In this document: positions 45,161 to 53,939 of the stretch, piece by piece | Numbering within the stretch: position 1 is the stretch's first letter | How the letters are laid out: each line of letters begins with the position of its first letter | Origin: Alcanivorax sp. DSM 26293 | GTDB taxonomy: Bacteria; Pseudomonadota; Gammaproteobacteria; Pseudomonadales; Alcanivoracaceae | Reading direction: 5' to 3' | Length of the DNA stretch: 64,000 nt | Assembly: GCF_900107995.1 (NCBI RefSeq) | Contig: NZ_FNUM01000007.1 | Location: 155,711 to 219,710 of the forward strand | Position numbers and translations under genes: made by a program | Notes under the pieces: model-generated | What the model saw: the letters and a program-made list of their open reading frames with translations, nothing else | The model's database searches: none | What the model was told of the DNA's origin: nothing

Positions 45161-46111
45161 ATGACCGTGACAACCCCGGAGTTACCCCGCAATCTCAGCG
45201 CCGGACCCCAGCAGCAACTGGCTGATATCGTCGGTCGCTGGGCCGATGGCAGCGGCATGCGCCAAACCGCTATCGAAGGTGTGGACTTGTATCGCTCTGA
45301 TGGGCTGACGGCCTGCGGTTCCACCGTCTATGAACCCTCACTGATTTTTATTCTGCAGGGCACCAAGACCATTCAGCTCGGCGACCGGGAAATTGTCTAT
45401 GGCCCCATGAGCTACCTGGCCAGTTCCGTGCATTTGCCGGTGCAGGGACAGATCGTCGATGCCTGCAAGGATCGCCCTTATCTCGCTGCCAAGATCACCG
45501 TGGATCCGCAGGAGGTAACGGACCTGGTGCTGGAACTGGGTGACAAGGTAGCCAGTTTCGACCCGGACAGTCCTTGCCCGGAAATCAGTTGCGGCCTGTG
45601 CATGTCCTACATGGACGAACGCATGCAGGGCGCCCTGTACCGACTGCTTAGCCTGCTGGATTCCCCCGAAGATATTCAGGTGCTGGCACCGCTGGCACGG
45701 CGGGAAATCATCTACCGGGCACTGATCGGCGAGATGGGCCCGCGCATGCGCAAGTTCGTGGCTGCGGACTCCCAGGCCAACCGGATTTCCCGGGTAATCT
45801 CCACCCTGCGTGGCCGGTACACCGAACCATTGCGAGTGAAGGAGCTGGCAGAAGAAGCCAACATGAGCGAGTCCACCCTGTTCCACAGCTTCAAGCAGGT
45901 CACTCGCATGTCGCCACTGCAGTTCCAGAAAAAACTGCGCCTCTACGAAGCCCGCCGCCTGATGCTCACCGAGGGCCTGGAAGCGGCCACCGCCAGCTAC
46001 CGGGTAGGCTACGAAAGTCCCTCCCACTTCAGCCGCGAATACAGCCGCATGTTTGGCGCGCCACCGAAAGCGGATGTGTTGAAGTTGCGGGGAGAGCAGA
46101 TAAGCGCGTGA
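45161..46111 (+). CDS. AraC family regulator, candidate regulator of the RND pump
   Basis: 316 residues from an ATG with AACAGGAGG upstream; the frame is open further but would lack a start signal. The N-terminal domain (YEPSLIFILQGTKTIQLGDR, then MSYLASSVHLPVQGQIVDA) matches the AraC_N type (PF06719). The C-terminal DNA-binding domain has EPLRVKELAEEANMSESTLF and SYRVGYESPSHFSREYSRMF. It is divergent from the MexE-type adaptor gene, a common arrangement for pump regulators. Confidence 0.9.
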   Translation: MTVTTPELPRNLSAGPQQQLADIVGRWADGSGMRQTAIEGVDLYRSDGLTACGSTVYEPSLIFILQGTKTIQLGDREIVYGPMSYLASSVHLPVQGQIVDACKDRPYLAAKITVDPQEVTDLVLELGDKVASFDPDSPCPEISCGLCMSYMDERMQGALYRLLSLLDSPEDIQVLAPLARREIIYRALIGEMGPRMRKFVAADSQANRISRVISTLRGRYTEPLRVKELAEEANMSESTLFHSFKQVTRMSPLQFQKKLRLYEARRLMLTEGLEAATASYRVGYESPSHFSREYSRMFGAPPKADVLKLRGEQISA

Positions 46112-46114
46112 ATC

Positions 46115-46275
46115 AGTGGACAGTTGATAGTGGACAGTTGACAGCGTCGCGGACAGGCAACGATTTAAACTGAAACGCAAGAGGCCGCGCCCAACCTATG
46201 GGCGCGGCCTCTTGCGTTTTAGCTACCGAAAAATCACTCGCGTAGCTGTCAACTGTCCACTATCAACTGTCAACT
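46115..46275. repeat. composite heptad palindrome H with central terminator hairpin
   Basis: The arms 46115-46144 and 46246-46275 pair with one mismatch and consist of 7-bp units AGTGGAC, AGTTGAT, AGTGGAC, AGTTGAC. This unit is different from elements C and G, yet the central hairpin (46170-46222) has the same GC core, GAGGCCGCGCCCA, and the total length is 161 bp. The right arm contains the stop codon of the ABC permease. Confidence 0.95.
46170..46222. terminator. bidirectional hairpin between the AraC gene and the ABC permease
   Basis: A 24-bp stem with one G-T wobble (46170-46193 with 46199-46222) and a 5-base loop. The core is identical to that at 8540-8591. Confidence 0.88.
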
Positions 46276-47037
46276 CTTAAGCCTATATCCCGTCCGGAAA
46301 ATCCACCACACCAGAGCGATACAGATGGCCAGGAAGAACAGGGTCATGCCGATGCTGATGCCGATGTGTACGTCGGCGCTGCCGAAGAAGCTGTAACGGA
46401 AACCACTGATCAGATAGACCACCGGATTGAACAGGGTCACGGTTTGCCAGAACGGTGGCAGCATGTCGATGGAATAGAAGCTGCCGCCCAGGAAGGTCAG
46501 CGGGGTAATGATCATCAGGGGAATGATCTGCAATTTCTCGAAGGTATCCGCCCAGATCCCGATAATGAACCCGAAAAGGCTGAAGGTAATCGCGGTAAGC
46601 AGCAGAAAGCCGAACATCATGAAGGGATGCTGAACCTCATAGTCCACAAAGAAGCGCGCCGTGATCAATATCAAAACGCCCAGTATCGATGACTTGGTCG
46701 CGGCTGCTCCCACATAACCGATGACGATCTCCACATAGGAGACCGGCGCCGACAGCACCTCATAGATCGTTCCCGAAAACGTGGGCATGTAGATACCGAA
46801 CGAGGCATTGGAAATGCTCTGTGTCATCAGGGTAAGCATGATCAGGCCGGGAATAATAAACGCCCCGTAACTGACGCCGCCAATTTCCACCATGCGCGAA
46901 CCAATGGCGGAGCCGAACACCACAAAGTACAGGGAGGTGGAGATCACCGGGGAGGCCACGCTCTGCATCAGGGTGCGCCAGGTGCGCGCCATTTCGAACT
47001 TGTAGATGGCGCGAATGGAATAGATATTCAGTTTCAT
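46270..47037 (-). CDS. ABC-2 type transporter permease
   Basis: A 255-residue membrane protein with six hydrophobic helices. The N-terminal amphipathic helix [20 protein letters not shown] and the ABC-2 signature region [20 protein letters not shown] are visible. It pairs with the ATPase gene, whose stop overlaps its ATG by 4 bp. The stop codon lies in the arm of heptad palindrome H. Exported substrate unknown; the SoxR-type promoter of the operon suggests a redox-cycling or toxic compound. Confidence 0.9.
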   Translation of the reverse strand: MKLNIYSIRAIYKFEMARTWRTLMQSVASPVISTSLYFVVFGSAIGSRMVEIGGVSYGAFIIPGLIMLTLMTQSISNASFGIYMPTFSGTIYEVLSAPVSYVEIVIGYVGAAATKSSILGVLILITARFFVDYEVQHPFMMFGFLLLTAITFSLFGFIIGIWADTFEKLQIIPLMIITPLTFLGGSFYSIDMLPPFWQTVTLFNPVVYLISGFRYSFFGSADVHIGISIGMTLFFLAICIALVWWIFRTGYRLKS

Positions 47038-47999
47038 CGGGCCTCTCCGGCTGGGGTGGCGTTTTCCGTGGCGGGCTGGCCGTTGTGGACCAGGTCCACA
47101 AAGATATCTTCCAGGGAACTCTGTCGGGAATGCAGATCCTTGAACTCGATGCCCGCAGCATTCAATGCCCGCAGCAGCTCGGCAATGCCGGTGCTTTCCT
47201 GGTTGGCATCATAGGTATAAATCAGCCCATAGCCGTCGTCCGACAAGGCCAGCGCATCGCTGCCCAGACCGGCTGGCAGACTTTCCAGGGGTTCGGCCAA
47301 ATGTACGGTGAGTTGCTTGCGACCCAGCTTCTGCATCAGACGGGCCTTGTCATCCACCAGGATAATTTCTCCCTGACGAATAATACCCACCCGGTCTGCC
47401 ATCTCCTCGGCTTCCTCGATGTAATGGGTAGTCAGGATAATCGTCACGCCCTGTTCGCGAAGCTGGCGAACCATCTCCCACATTTCCCGGCGCAATTCCA
47501 CATCCACCCCGGCAGTAGGCTCATCCAGAAACAGGATCTTGGGTTCGTGGGACAGTGCCTTGGCGATCATTACCCGCCGCTTCATGCCACCGGACAGCAT
47601 CATGATCTTGTTGTCCCGCTTGTCCCACAGGGACAGCACCTTCAGGACCTTCTCGATATGGGCATCGTTACGGGGTTTACCAAACAGGCCCCGGCTGAAA
47701 CTCACCGTATCCCAGACCGTCTCGAAGGCGTCGGTGGACAATTCCTGGGGCACCAGACCAATGGCGCTGCGGGCTTCGCGATAATCGCGGACGATATCGT
47801 AACCGTCCGCCAGCACGGTACCACTGGACGGGTTGACGATACCGCAAATAATGCTGATCAGAGTGGTCTTGCCGGCCCCGTTGGGCCCCAGCAGGGCGAA
47901 GATCTCCCCGGCATGAATATCCAGATTGATGTGCTTCAGGGCCTGGAAACCACCCTGATAGATCTTGTTCAGGTCTTTCACGGAAATAACAGCACTCAC
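47034..47999 (-). CDS. ABC transporter ATP-binding protein
   Basis: 321 residues from the second of two adjacent GTG codons (47999), six bases after AAGGAG; the first GTG (48002) is an alternative. Walker A is [20 protein letters not shown], the signature is [17 protein letters not shown] and Walker B is [22 protein letters not shown]-terminal extension of about 90 residues follows the ABC domain, as in NodI/CcmA-like drug exporters. Cotranscribed with the permease. Confidence 0.92.
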   Translation of the reverse strand: MSAVISVKDLNKIYQGGFQALKHINLDIHAGEIFALLGPNGAGKTTLISIICGIVNPSSGTVLADGYDIVRDYREARSAIGLVPQELSTDAFETVWDTVSFSRGLFGKPRNDAHIEKVLKVLSLWDKRDNKIMMLSGGMKRRVMIAKALSHEPKILFLDEPTAGVDVELRREMWEMVRQLREQGVTIILTTHYIEEAEEMADRVGIIRQGEIILVDDKARLMQKLGRKQLTVHLAEPLESLPAGLGSDALALSDDGYGLIYTYDANQESTGIAELLRALNAAGIEFKDLHSRQSSLEDIFVDLVHNGQPATENATPAGEAR

Positions 48000-48102
48000 C
48001 ACTTTCTCCTTTGTTGGACCTGCTGACTCAGAGTCTCCCCTGAGCCGCCATATTATGCCCGAAATAACGCCCACCCGCTGGCAAGGATGATAACGGTTTG
48101 GC

Positions 48103-48133
48103 AGCATAAGACCTTAACCTTGGTTAAGGTCAA
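48103..48133 (-). promoter_or_regulatory. SoxR/MerR-type promoter of the ABC exporter
   Basis: On the minus strand -35 TTGACC and -10 TATGCT are separated by 19 bp, the long spacing typical of MerR-family targets. The spacer and -35 hold the dyad ACCTTAACC-N2-GGTTAAGGT (48111-48130). The form agrees with SoxR boxes, which begin TTGACCT. It points toward the ABC operon, with the soxR-like gene on the other side. Confidence 0.82.
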
Positions 48134-48157
48134 CGTTCATCAGCAAAGGCTTCCATC

Positions 48158-48607
48158 ATGACCCTGTCCTGTGCAGACGATATTCACAAGGCCCTCACCG
48201 TTGGCGAGGTGGCTGAACGTAGCGGCGTGGCCGTTTCCGCCCTGCATTTTTATGAAAAAAAAGGCCTGATACAAAGCTCACGCAGTGCCGGCAATCAGCG
48301 CCGCTATCATCGCGATGTGTTACGCCGGGTGGCCGTCATCAAGGTGGCCCAGCGTATCGGCATCCCGCTGGCGGAGATTGCCGAGGCCCTGGCCGAGTTG
48401 CCCGATGGCCGCAGCCCCACCGCCCGCGACTGGAAGCGCATGTCCGCCAAATGGCGCATTCACCTGAACGAGCGCATCAATGACCTGACCGTACTGCGCG
48501 ACCAGCTCAACGAATGTATCGGCTGTGGCTGCCTGTCCATCAAGGCCTGCCGGCTACGCAATCCCTTTGACTCCCTCTCGGAGAAAGGCCCGGGGCCCCA
48601 TTTCTAG
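48158..48607 (+). CDS. soxR: SoxR-like MerR family redox sensor
   Basis: A 149-residue MerR protein with the N-terminal winged helix [20 protein letters not shown] and the [2Fe-2S] motif C-x2-C-x-C-x5-C ([13 protein letters not shown]) near residues 120-132, exactly the SoxR pattern. The reduced/oxidised cluster state would control the 19-bp-spacer promoter in the intergenic region. It is divergent from the ABC exporter. No soxS is nearby, in keeping with non-enteric SoxR, which directly controls exporters and enzymes for redox-active compounds. Confidence 0.92.
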   Translation: MTLSCADDIHKALTVGEVAERSGVAVSALHFYEKKGLIQSSRSAGNQRRYHRDVLRRVAVIKVAQRIGIPLAEIAEALAELPDGRSPTARDWKRMSAKWRIHLNERINDLTVLRDQLNECIGCGCLSIKACRLRNPFDSLSEKGPGPHF

Positions 48608-48711
48608 GGGGGCTCAGGCTTACAGCGCCCTTGCGACCATGGTCGGCATTCATTTTGACATCTTCAGCGGGCACAATGTGATGCTGGCAACTTTCGCAAT
48701 CAGGAGGCAGC

Positions 48712-49731
48712 ATGAACAAGAATACCGTAACCGTGATTCCCGGCGACGGAATCGGACCGGATATCGTGGATGCCACGGTGCGGGTATTGAAAGCCCTGGA
48801 TTGCGGCCTTGAATTCGAATATGCCATTGCCGGGCAGACCGCCCTGGACAAAGGGCTGGATCTGGTACCGGAAGAAACCCTGGCAGTGCTCCGCCGCAAC
48901 CGCCTGGCCCTGAAAGGCCCGATCACCACGCCGGTAGGCGGCGGCTTCACGTCCGTGAACGTGACCCTGCGCAAGACCTTCGACCTGTTCGCCAACGTGC
49001 GCCCGGCCCTGTCCATTCCCGGGGTGAAGTCCCGCTATGACAACGTGGACATCATGACCGTGCGGGAAAATATCGAAGGCATCTATTCCGGCCTGGGCCA
49101 GACCGTCAGCGAGGATGGCGAAACCGCCGAGCTGCGCAGCCGCATCACCCGCACGGAATCCGAGCGCCTGCTGCGCTTTGCCTACGAAACCGCGGTGAAG
49201 CAGGGCCGCAAGAAGGTCACCGTGGTGCACAAGGCCAATATCATGAAGTCCACCTCGGGCCTGTTTCTCGACGTGGCCCGCAAGGTGCGCGAGGACTACC
49301 CCCAGCTGGAACACGAGGAAATGATCGTGGACGCCTGCGCCATGCAGCTGGCCATGAACCCGCATCGCTTCGATGTGATCGTCACCACCAACCTGTTCGG
49401 CGACATCCTTTCCGATCTTTGCGCCGGCCTGATCGGCGGCCTGGGCGTGGCCCCCGGCGCCAACATCGGCGAGCATGGTGGCCTGTTCGAAGCCGTCCAC
49501 GGCAGCGCCCCGGATATTGCCGGCCAGGGCATCGCCAACCCCACTGCCATCATGCTGGCCGGGGCGCTGATGCTCGACTACATTGAGATGCACGACAAGG
49601 CCAAACAGCTGCGCCGCACCGTGCGCCAGGTGGTGGGCGAAGGCGAGATCGTCACCCCGGACCTGGGCGGCCGCGCCAGCACCAGTGAGTTTACTGATGA
49701 GCTGGTGCGCAGGCTGGAACAGAACCGTTAA
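48712..49731 (+). CDS. NAD-dependent isocitrate dehydrogenase family protein
   Basis: A 339-residue member of the isocitrate/isopropylmalate dehydrogenase family. It starts [20 protein letters not shown]. The substrate loop [20 protein letters not shown] and the metal/NAD segments [20 protein letters not shown] and [20 protein letters not shown] are present. The length and the [10 protein letters not shown] form fit the short NAD-type isocitrate dehydrogenases rather than LeuB, which would have RELTGG. The ATG has AGGAGG upstream. It is the last housekeeping-like gene before the repeat-rich accessory region. Confidence 0.85.
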   Translation: MNKNTVTVIPGDGIGPDIVDATVRVLKALDCGLEFEYAIAGQTALDKGLDLVPEETLAVLRRNRLALKGPITTPVGGGFTSVNVTLRKTFDLFANVRPALSIPGVKSRYDNVDIMTVRENIEGIYSGLGQTVSEDGETAELRSRITRTESERLLRFAYETAVKQGRKKVTVVHKANIMKSTSGLFLDVARKVREDYPQLEHEEMIVDACAMQLAMNPHRFDVIVTTNLFGDILSDLCAGLIGGLGVAPGANIGEHGGLFEAVHGSAPDIAGQGIANPTAIMLAGALMLDYIEMHDKAKQLRRTVRQVVGEGEIVTPDLGGRASTSEFTDELVRRLEQNR

Positions 49732-50251
49732 TTGTTGATCATGATTCCCCGCCAAGCCTTCGTCACTCCGGGCCTGCCCCGGAGTCTCCTTCAAACCATC
49801 GTAGCCTTTCCCGATGCTCTGCCAACGGAAGGAGGTCCCGGGGCACAAGCGCAGCGCAGAACAGACGAAGTCTGGCCCCGAAGGGGTGAGCGCAGCGAAT
49901 AACCCCGGGATGACGTTGGCTGCCTGCGAGGCGGGTGCGAAATTCGTCACTCCGGGCTCGCCCCGGAGCCTCCATCAGACCATCGTAGCCTTTCCAAGTG
50001 CCCTGCCAACGGAGGGAGGTCCCGGGGCCAGCCCGGGATGACGTTGGTTATCTGCAAGGGGTGGGTGATACCGGGGCAACCCCCTGCCCCGTCACAACCA
50101 CTTTGTGACCCACTTCCATTTTTAAGCCGATTTACCTATATTCTATTAAATTCAAACCCACTCGGGGGTTACAGCCCACAATAAAGGGCGCGGCCAGTTT
50201 CAGCATTCCTGGAGGATTAGCGAAACAGGCCTGACGGGGAATTGCCCAGCC
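49732..50251. other. 520-bp repeat-bearing intergenic region
   Basis: The first two thirds are two copies of the GC-rich dispersed repeat. The last 200 bp are AT-richer and hold the promoter of the first LuxR gene, including a short dyad AACCC-N6-GGGTT at 50155-50170. No coding frame is supported. Confidence 0.7.
49759..50048. repeat. dispersed GC-rich repeat, two tandem copies
   Basis: Copy 1 (about 49759-49923) and copy 2 (about 49943-50048) both run from TTCGTCACTCCGGG through CATCGTAGCCTTTCC and GCCAACGGAGGGAGGTCCC-type text to CCCGGGATGACGTTGG. Copy 1 carries an extra block with GGGGTGAGCGCAGCGAATAA. The same sequence recurs at 56.1, 58.4 and 60.5 kb. Confidence 0.85.
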
Positions 50252-51373
50252 ATGGACGCGTTACTGAATTTTGTGGGGGAGATCTACGAAGCCTCCTATA
50301 ACCCGGGGCACTGGGATACTGTTGCCACCGGCCTGTGCGAGCTGCTCAATGCCCGTTCCGGCGCCATCATCATGGACGATCATGAATGTCGCATCCGCGG
50401 CATGATCGGCGCCCATGGCCTGCCACGAGCCGTCAGGACGGCCTACCGGTTCGGCATATCGAAATACGACCACACCTTCCAATTGCAACGCCAAGAGCCA
50501 CTCGGCAAGGCCCGCCAGATCATCCAGGCCCGGGAAATCCAGGCCGACCACCCGTTCTACTACCGCTTTATTCTCAAGCCCAACGACATCGGTTTTCTGG
50601 CCGGCATGAATGTCTATAACGACGACGAATGGCATGTGGGCATCGGTCTGCACCGTTCTTTCCAGGCTGAACCTTTCTCTGCCGAGGACTGCCTGACCCT
50701 GCAACGGCTCTACCCGCACTTCAAACGGGCCCTGCGCATTCACAAGGAGTTTCATCGCCTGCGCACCCGGCAGCAGACCCTCGAGTCCGCCCTGGGCCGT
50801 TTCATGACCGGGCTGATTATTCTGGGGCCAGACGGCACCGTGAATTACTGCAACCCGGTTGCCGAGGCCATGCTCTCGCAACACCAGGCATTAACCATCA
50901 ACCGCCACAACCACCTCCAAGCCCACTACCCGCAGGAGAACCAGCAGTTACAGGAATTGCTGACCCGATTAATGACTGCCGACCGACAGGACGTCACCAC
51001 CCACAACCAGGCCATGGGGCTCAACCACCCGGACCGCGAGCATTCAATAAACCTGATGCTCGCACCACTGGAAGGCTTCCTGACCGACGCCCCCCAACCC
51101 GCCGGCAGCGTGGCGCTGTATCTGTGCGCCCCTGATTCCACCTTCAATCTGCCGGCCGAGGCCCTGCGCTCCCTGTATGACATGACCCCGGCGGAAGCCA
51201 GCGTGGCCCTGGCCCTGGTCAACGGCCAATCACCAAACCAGATCAGCGAGCAGCATGGTGTCAGCGTCGATACCGTGCGCAGCCAGTTGAAAAGCATCTA
51301 CTTCAAGATGGGCGTCAAGAAACAGCAGGACGTAATCCGCACCCTGCTGTCAGGAGTGATGCAGGTTGGATAA
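50252..51373 (+). CDS. LuxR-type HTH regulator, paralog 1
   Basis: A 373-residue transcription factor with a C-terminal LuxR helix-turn-helix (DMTPAEASVALALVNGQSPN and then SVDTVRSQLKSIYFKMG). The N-terminal 300 residues start MDALLNFVGEIYEASYNPGH and are shared in outline with four other proteins in this region; a PAS-like segment is suggested around GLIILGPDGTVNYCNPVAEA. There is no autoinducer-binding domain or receiver domain. The gene overlaps or abuts the next LuxR gene. Target genes unknown; see the CATCCCC operators. Confidence 0.86.
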   Translation: MDALLNFVGEIYEASYNPGHWDTVATGLCELLNARSGAIIMDDHECRIRGMIGAHGLPRAVRTAYRFGISKYDHTFQLQRQEPLGKARQIIQAREIQADHPFYYRFILKPNDIGFLAGMNVYNDDEWHVGIGLHRSFQAEPFSAEDCLTLQRLYPHFKRALRIHKEFHRLRTRQQTLESALGRFMTGLIILGPDGTVNYCNPVAEAMLSQHQALTINRHNHLQAHYPQENQQLQELLTRLMTADRQDVTTHNQAMGLNHPDREHSINLMLAPLEGFLTDAPQPAGSVALYLCAPDSTFNLPAEALRSLYDMTPAEASVALALVNGQSPNQISEQHGVSVDTVRSQLKSIYFKMGVKKQQDVIRTLLSGVMQVG

Positions 51374-52577
51374 TAAAAGCACCGGCATCATGAACGAGCT
51401 CTCTCTTGCAGCGTCTCCACAAGCCGACCGGGAGGAACCATCACTGCCTCTTCCCTCTCTGGATAGCAACGAGCTGCATGCCTACAACCAACTGATCAGC
51501 ACCCTCTACCGCTGCCTGCACGACAATGCCGGCTTCCAGCCGTTCTTCGATGCTTTCCAGCAACACTTCAAGGCACTGCAAGGTGGCATTATGGGCGTCA
51601 CCGCCAATCCGCAGCGCGTGCTCTACGCCTGGACCTTCGGTTACCCGGAAGGGTTCGAGGAGTGGTTTATCAACAGCGACCTGCCGGAACGGGATGAAGC
51701 CCTGACCCGCTATGTGCAATTGCCGCCGCGTCAGTTCGATTCCTTTCTGCACGGCGACAGCAGCCGCACCATACTGGATATTCTCGGCCCGGAAAGCCGG
51801 GCCTGGGCGGAAACCGTGGGCATGGGTGACAGCGCCGGCATGCTGGTGACCCTGGAAAGCGATACCCGTGTGGTTTTCATGGCCAACCGACATCGGGATT
51901 TCGGCCCCTATACCGATGACGAAATATTGCAGATGAACCTGCTGGCGCCGCATATCGAAAATGCCGTTGCCCTGCACCTGAAGCTATACCAGTCAAACAG
52001 CGACAACGAAAACCTGGCCATGGCACTCAACCATGTCAACAAGCCTTTGATCGTGTTCAATGCCCTGGGCAACATCGCCCAGGCCAATAACGCCGCCAGA
52101 GGGCTGCTCGACAACACCGGCAACCTTTTCATTGGTGATGACCAGCGCCTGCACAGCAGTGACAAACGCCTGACCCGTAAACTTCAGGACGCCATCACCA
52201 CCTGCATTGTCCATTCCCATAAAGGCAACCTGGCATCGCGCACCCTGTTTATCCGCAACGGCGACGAGCGTCTTTCCGTCTGCCTGACACCTCTGGTAAC
52301 GGAAAGCCCCGAGAACAATGGCGTACTGGCAGAGCTGTTCAGCTTCGACAGCAACCTGACCCCCGACCTGGACAGACTGCAATCGCTGTTTCAATGCACG
52401 CCGGCAGAAGCGGCAGTCGCTGTGGAGCTAATTCGAGGTCTCAGCGCCAGCGACATCGCCGAGGAAAAACAGATATCCATCCATACCGCCCGCCAACACA
52501 TCAAAAACCTGCTGGCGAAAAATGGCTATCACAAACAGACCGAGCTGGTTTCCATGCTGGTCAGGGCGTTGGGGTGA
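51366..52577 (+). CDS. LuxR-type HTH regulator, paralog 2
   Basis: A 403-residue regulator if translation begins at the TTG at 51366, which has AGGAG nine bases upstream and overlaps the previous gene by 8 bp; an ATG at 51390 without a clear ribosome-binding site is the alternative. The C-terminal LuxR domain reads CTPAEAAVAVELIRGLSASD, then SIHTARQHIKNLLAKNGYHK. A PAS-like segment (PLIVFNALGNIAQANNAARG) precedes it. N-terminal text LISTLYRCLHDNAGFQPFFD aligns with its paralogs. Probably cotranscribed with paralog 1. Confidence 0.85.
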   Translation: MDNKSTGIMNELSLAASPQADREEPSLPLPSLDSNELHAYNQLISTLYRCLHDNAGFQPFFDAFQQHFKALQGGIMGVTANPQRVLYAWTFGYPEGFEEWFINSDLPERDEALTRYVQLPPRQFDSFLHGDSSRTILDILGPESRAWAETVGMGDSAGMLVTLESDTRVVFMANRHRDFGPYTDDEILQMNLLAPHIENAVALHLKLYQSNSDNENLAMALNHVNKPLIVFNALGNIAQANNAARGLLDNTGNLFIGDDQRLHSSDKRLTRKLQDAITTCIVHSHKGNLASRTLFIRNGDERLSVCLTPLVTESPENNGVLAELFSFDSNLTPDLDRLQSLFQCTPAEAAVAVELIRGLSASDIAEEKQISIHTARQHIKNLLAKNGYHKQTELVSMLVRALG

Positions 52578-52599
52578 GAATCCTCTGCTAACGCTGAAA

Positions 52600-52705
52600 G
52601 AACCAACATCATTCCGGGCTCACCTAGGATCTCACTCCGTTGGCGGAGCGGTTTGGAAACGTCGCGATGATCTGATTGAGGCCCAGGGCTTGATCCGGGG
52701 ATAGC
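52600..52705. repeat. degenerate copy of the dispersed GC-rich repeat
   Basis: Text such as CATTCCGGGCTCACCTAGGA and TTGGCGGAGCGGTTTGG looks like a decayed copy of the repeat at 49.76 kb. The rest of the gap before the next LuxR gene holds a 7-4-7 dyad, CACTTCA-N4-TGAAGTG (52723-52740). Confidence 0.5.
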
Positions 52706-52766
52706 TCCGAAATGATATTGTTCACTTCACGCATGAAGTGGGCCCAGTGACAAACAGGAAAAGACC

Positions 52767-53876
52767 ATGGCACTCGTCTTACAGAATGAGCCAGATCTGA
52801 TTCAAGCTCTCTACCGCTCTCTGACTCATCGGGAAGGCTTTCATGCCTTTCTGGAAAAACTGACCAACGCTATCAAGGGCTGTGCCGCTCAGCTACTGGT
52901 CATCAACCGGCACCCCTTGCGTATGGAGCACCTCTGGTATCACGGCCTGTCCGAAGAATTCATCACCTGGTATCTGGAAAACAACATGATCGCCCAGGAC
53001 GTGGTCACCAATCAGACGGTCAAGCAGACGCCGGGCCTGTTCCAGTCGGCCCTGCCACTGCTGCCGGATTTCCAGCCCGACGAAGACTATTCCAAATGGG
53101 AAAATGAGCAGGACATGCTGGACTCCGCCTGGCTGCTGGTCGATAACACCCGCACCCACAGCTTCGTACTCACCATCCAGCGCACCGTTGCACAAGGCCC
53201 TTATCAGCAAGCCGAACTGGATGCGCTCAATCGGCTGGTACCGCATATTCGCCAGACGGTACAACTTTACCGGCAACTGGAAACCCGCAACCAGGCCGCT
53301 TCCTCACTGGCCGCCATTATTGACGTCCTCCCCGACGCCACCTTTGTCCTCGACAGCATGGCGACCATCCTCTACACCAACAAGGCAGCGCGCGAGCTGA
53401 TCAACCGTGAACGCTGCCTGAGTATCCGCGACGAGCGCTTCAACTTTGCCGAAAAGGATGTACAGGCCGCCTTCTTCCGCACCTCTGCCCAGGTCGTTCG
53501 CTCCAGTATGGGCAAGGAAGACTATTGCAGCGAAACCCTGTTCCTCAAACGCCAAGACCGAACACCACTGATCTTTGTGATCCGTCCCATCGAAAGCAGC
53601 GACCTGCTTGCCGGTGGTGCCCTGGTCAGCGTCTACGAACCGGACAACCGCCAGCTCCCCGGAGCGGAACATATCGCCGCCTATTTCGACCTGACACCGG
53701 CCGAAGCCCAGGTCTGTGAGGCATTGGTCAGCGGCAAAGACGTACAGGCAATCAGCGATCAATTGGGCCGCAGCGTCTCCACGGTGCGCTCACAGATAAA
53801 ACAGATTTTCCAGAAAACCGGCTGTTCCCGGCAGGGGGAACTGATCAGCCGGATTCTGGCCGCGTTGTTGCGGTAG
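52767..53876 (+). CDS. LuxR-type HTH regulator, paralog 3
   Basis: A 369-residue regulator. LuxR domain at the C terminus: DLTPAEAQVCEALVSGKDVQ, then SVSTVRSQIKQIFQKTGCSR. PAS-like segment ATFVLDSMATILYTNKAARE in the middle. The N terminus LIQALYRSLTHREGFHAFLE aligns with paralog 2. The ATG has CAGGAAAAG upstream. The following gene is convergent. Confidence 0.86.
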   Translation: MALVLQNEPDLIQALYRSLTHREGFHAFLEKLTNAIKGCAAQLLVINRHPLRMEHLWYHGLSEEFITWYLENNMIAQDVVTNQTVKQTPGLFQSALPLLPDFQPDEDYSKWENEQDMLDSAWLLVDNTRTHSFVLTIQRTVAQGPYQQAELDALNRLVPHIRQTVQLYRQLETRNQAASSLAAIIDVLPDATFVLDSMATILYTNKAARELINRERCLSIRDERFNFAEKDVQAAFFRTSAQVVRSSMGKEDYCSETLFLKRQDRTPLIFVIRPIESSDLLAGGALVSVYEPDNRQLPGAEHIAAYFDLTPAEAQVCEALVSGKDVQAISDQLGRSVSTVRSQIKQIFQKTGCSRQGELISRILAALLR

Positions 53877-53939
53877 TACTCACCTCCGTCACTCCGTACA
53901 TGACTCAACTAACGTCACCCCGGGGCGCACAACAGCCGA

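Noticed and set aside
50155..50170. A fifth CATCCCC-type operator upstream of LuxR paralog 1
   Set aside because: AACCC-N6-GGGTT has similar C/G runs but lacks the CAT/ATG ends and the A/T centre. Too weak to include.
50252..53876. Quorum-sensing LuxR receptors
   Set aside because: Only the C-terminal helix-turn-helix is LuxR-like. No autoinducer-binding domain text and no luxI-type gene were seen.
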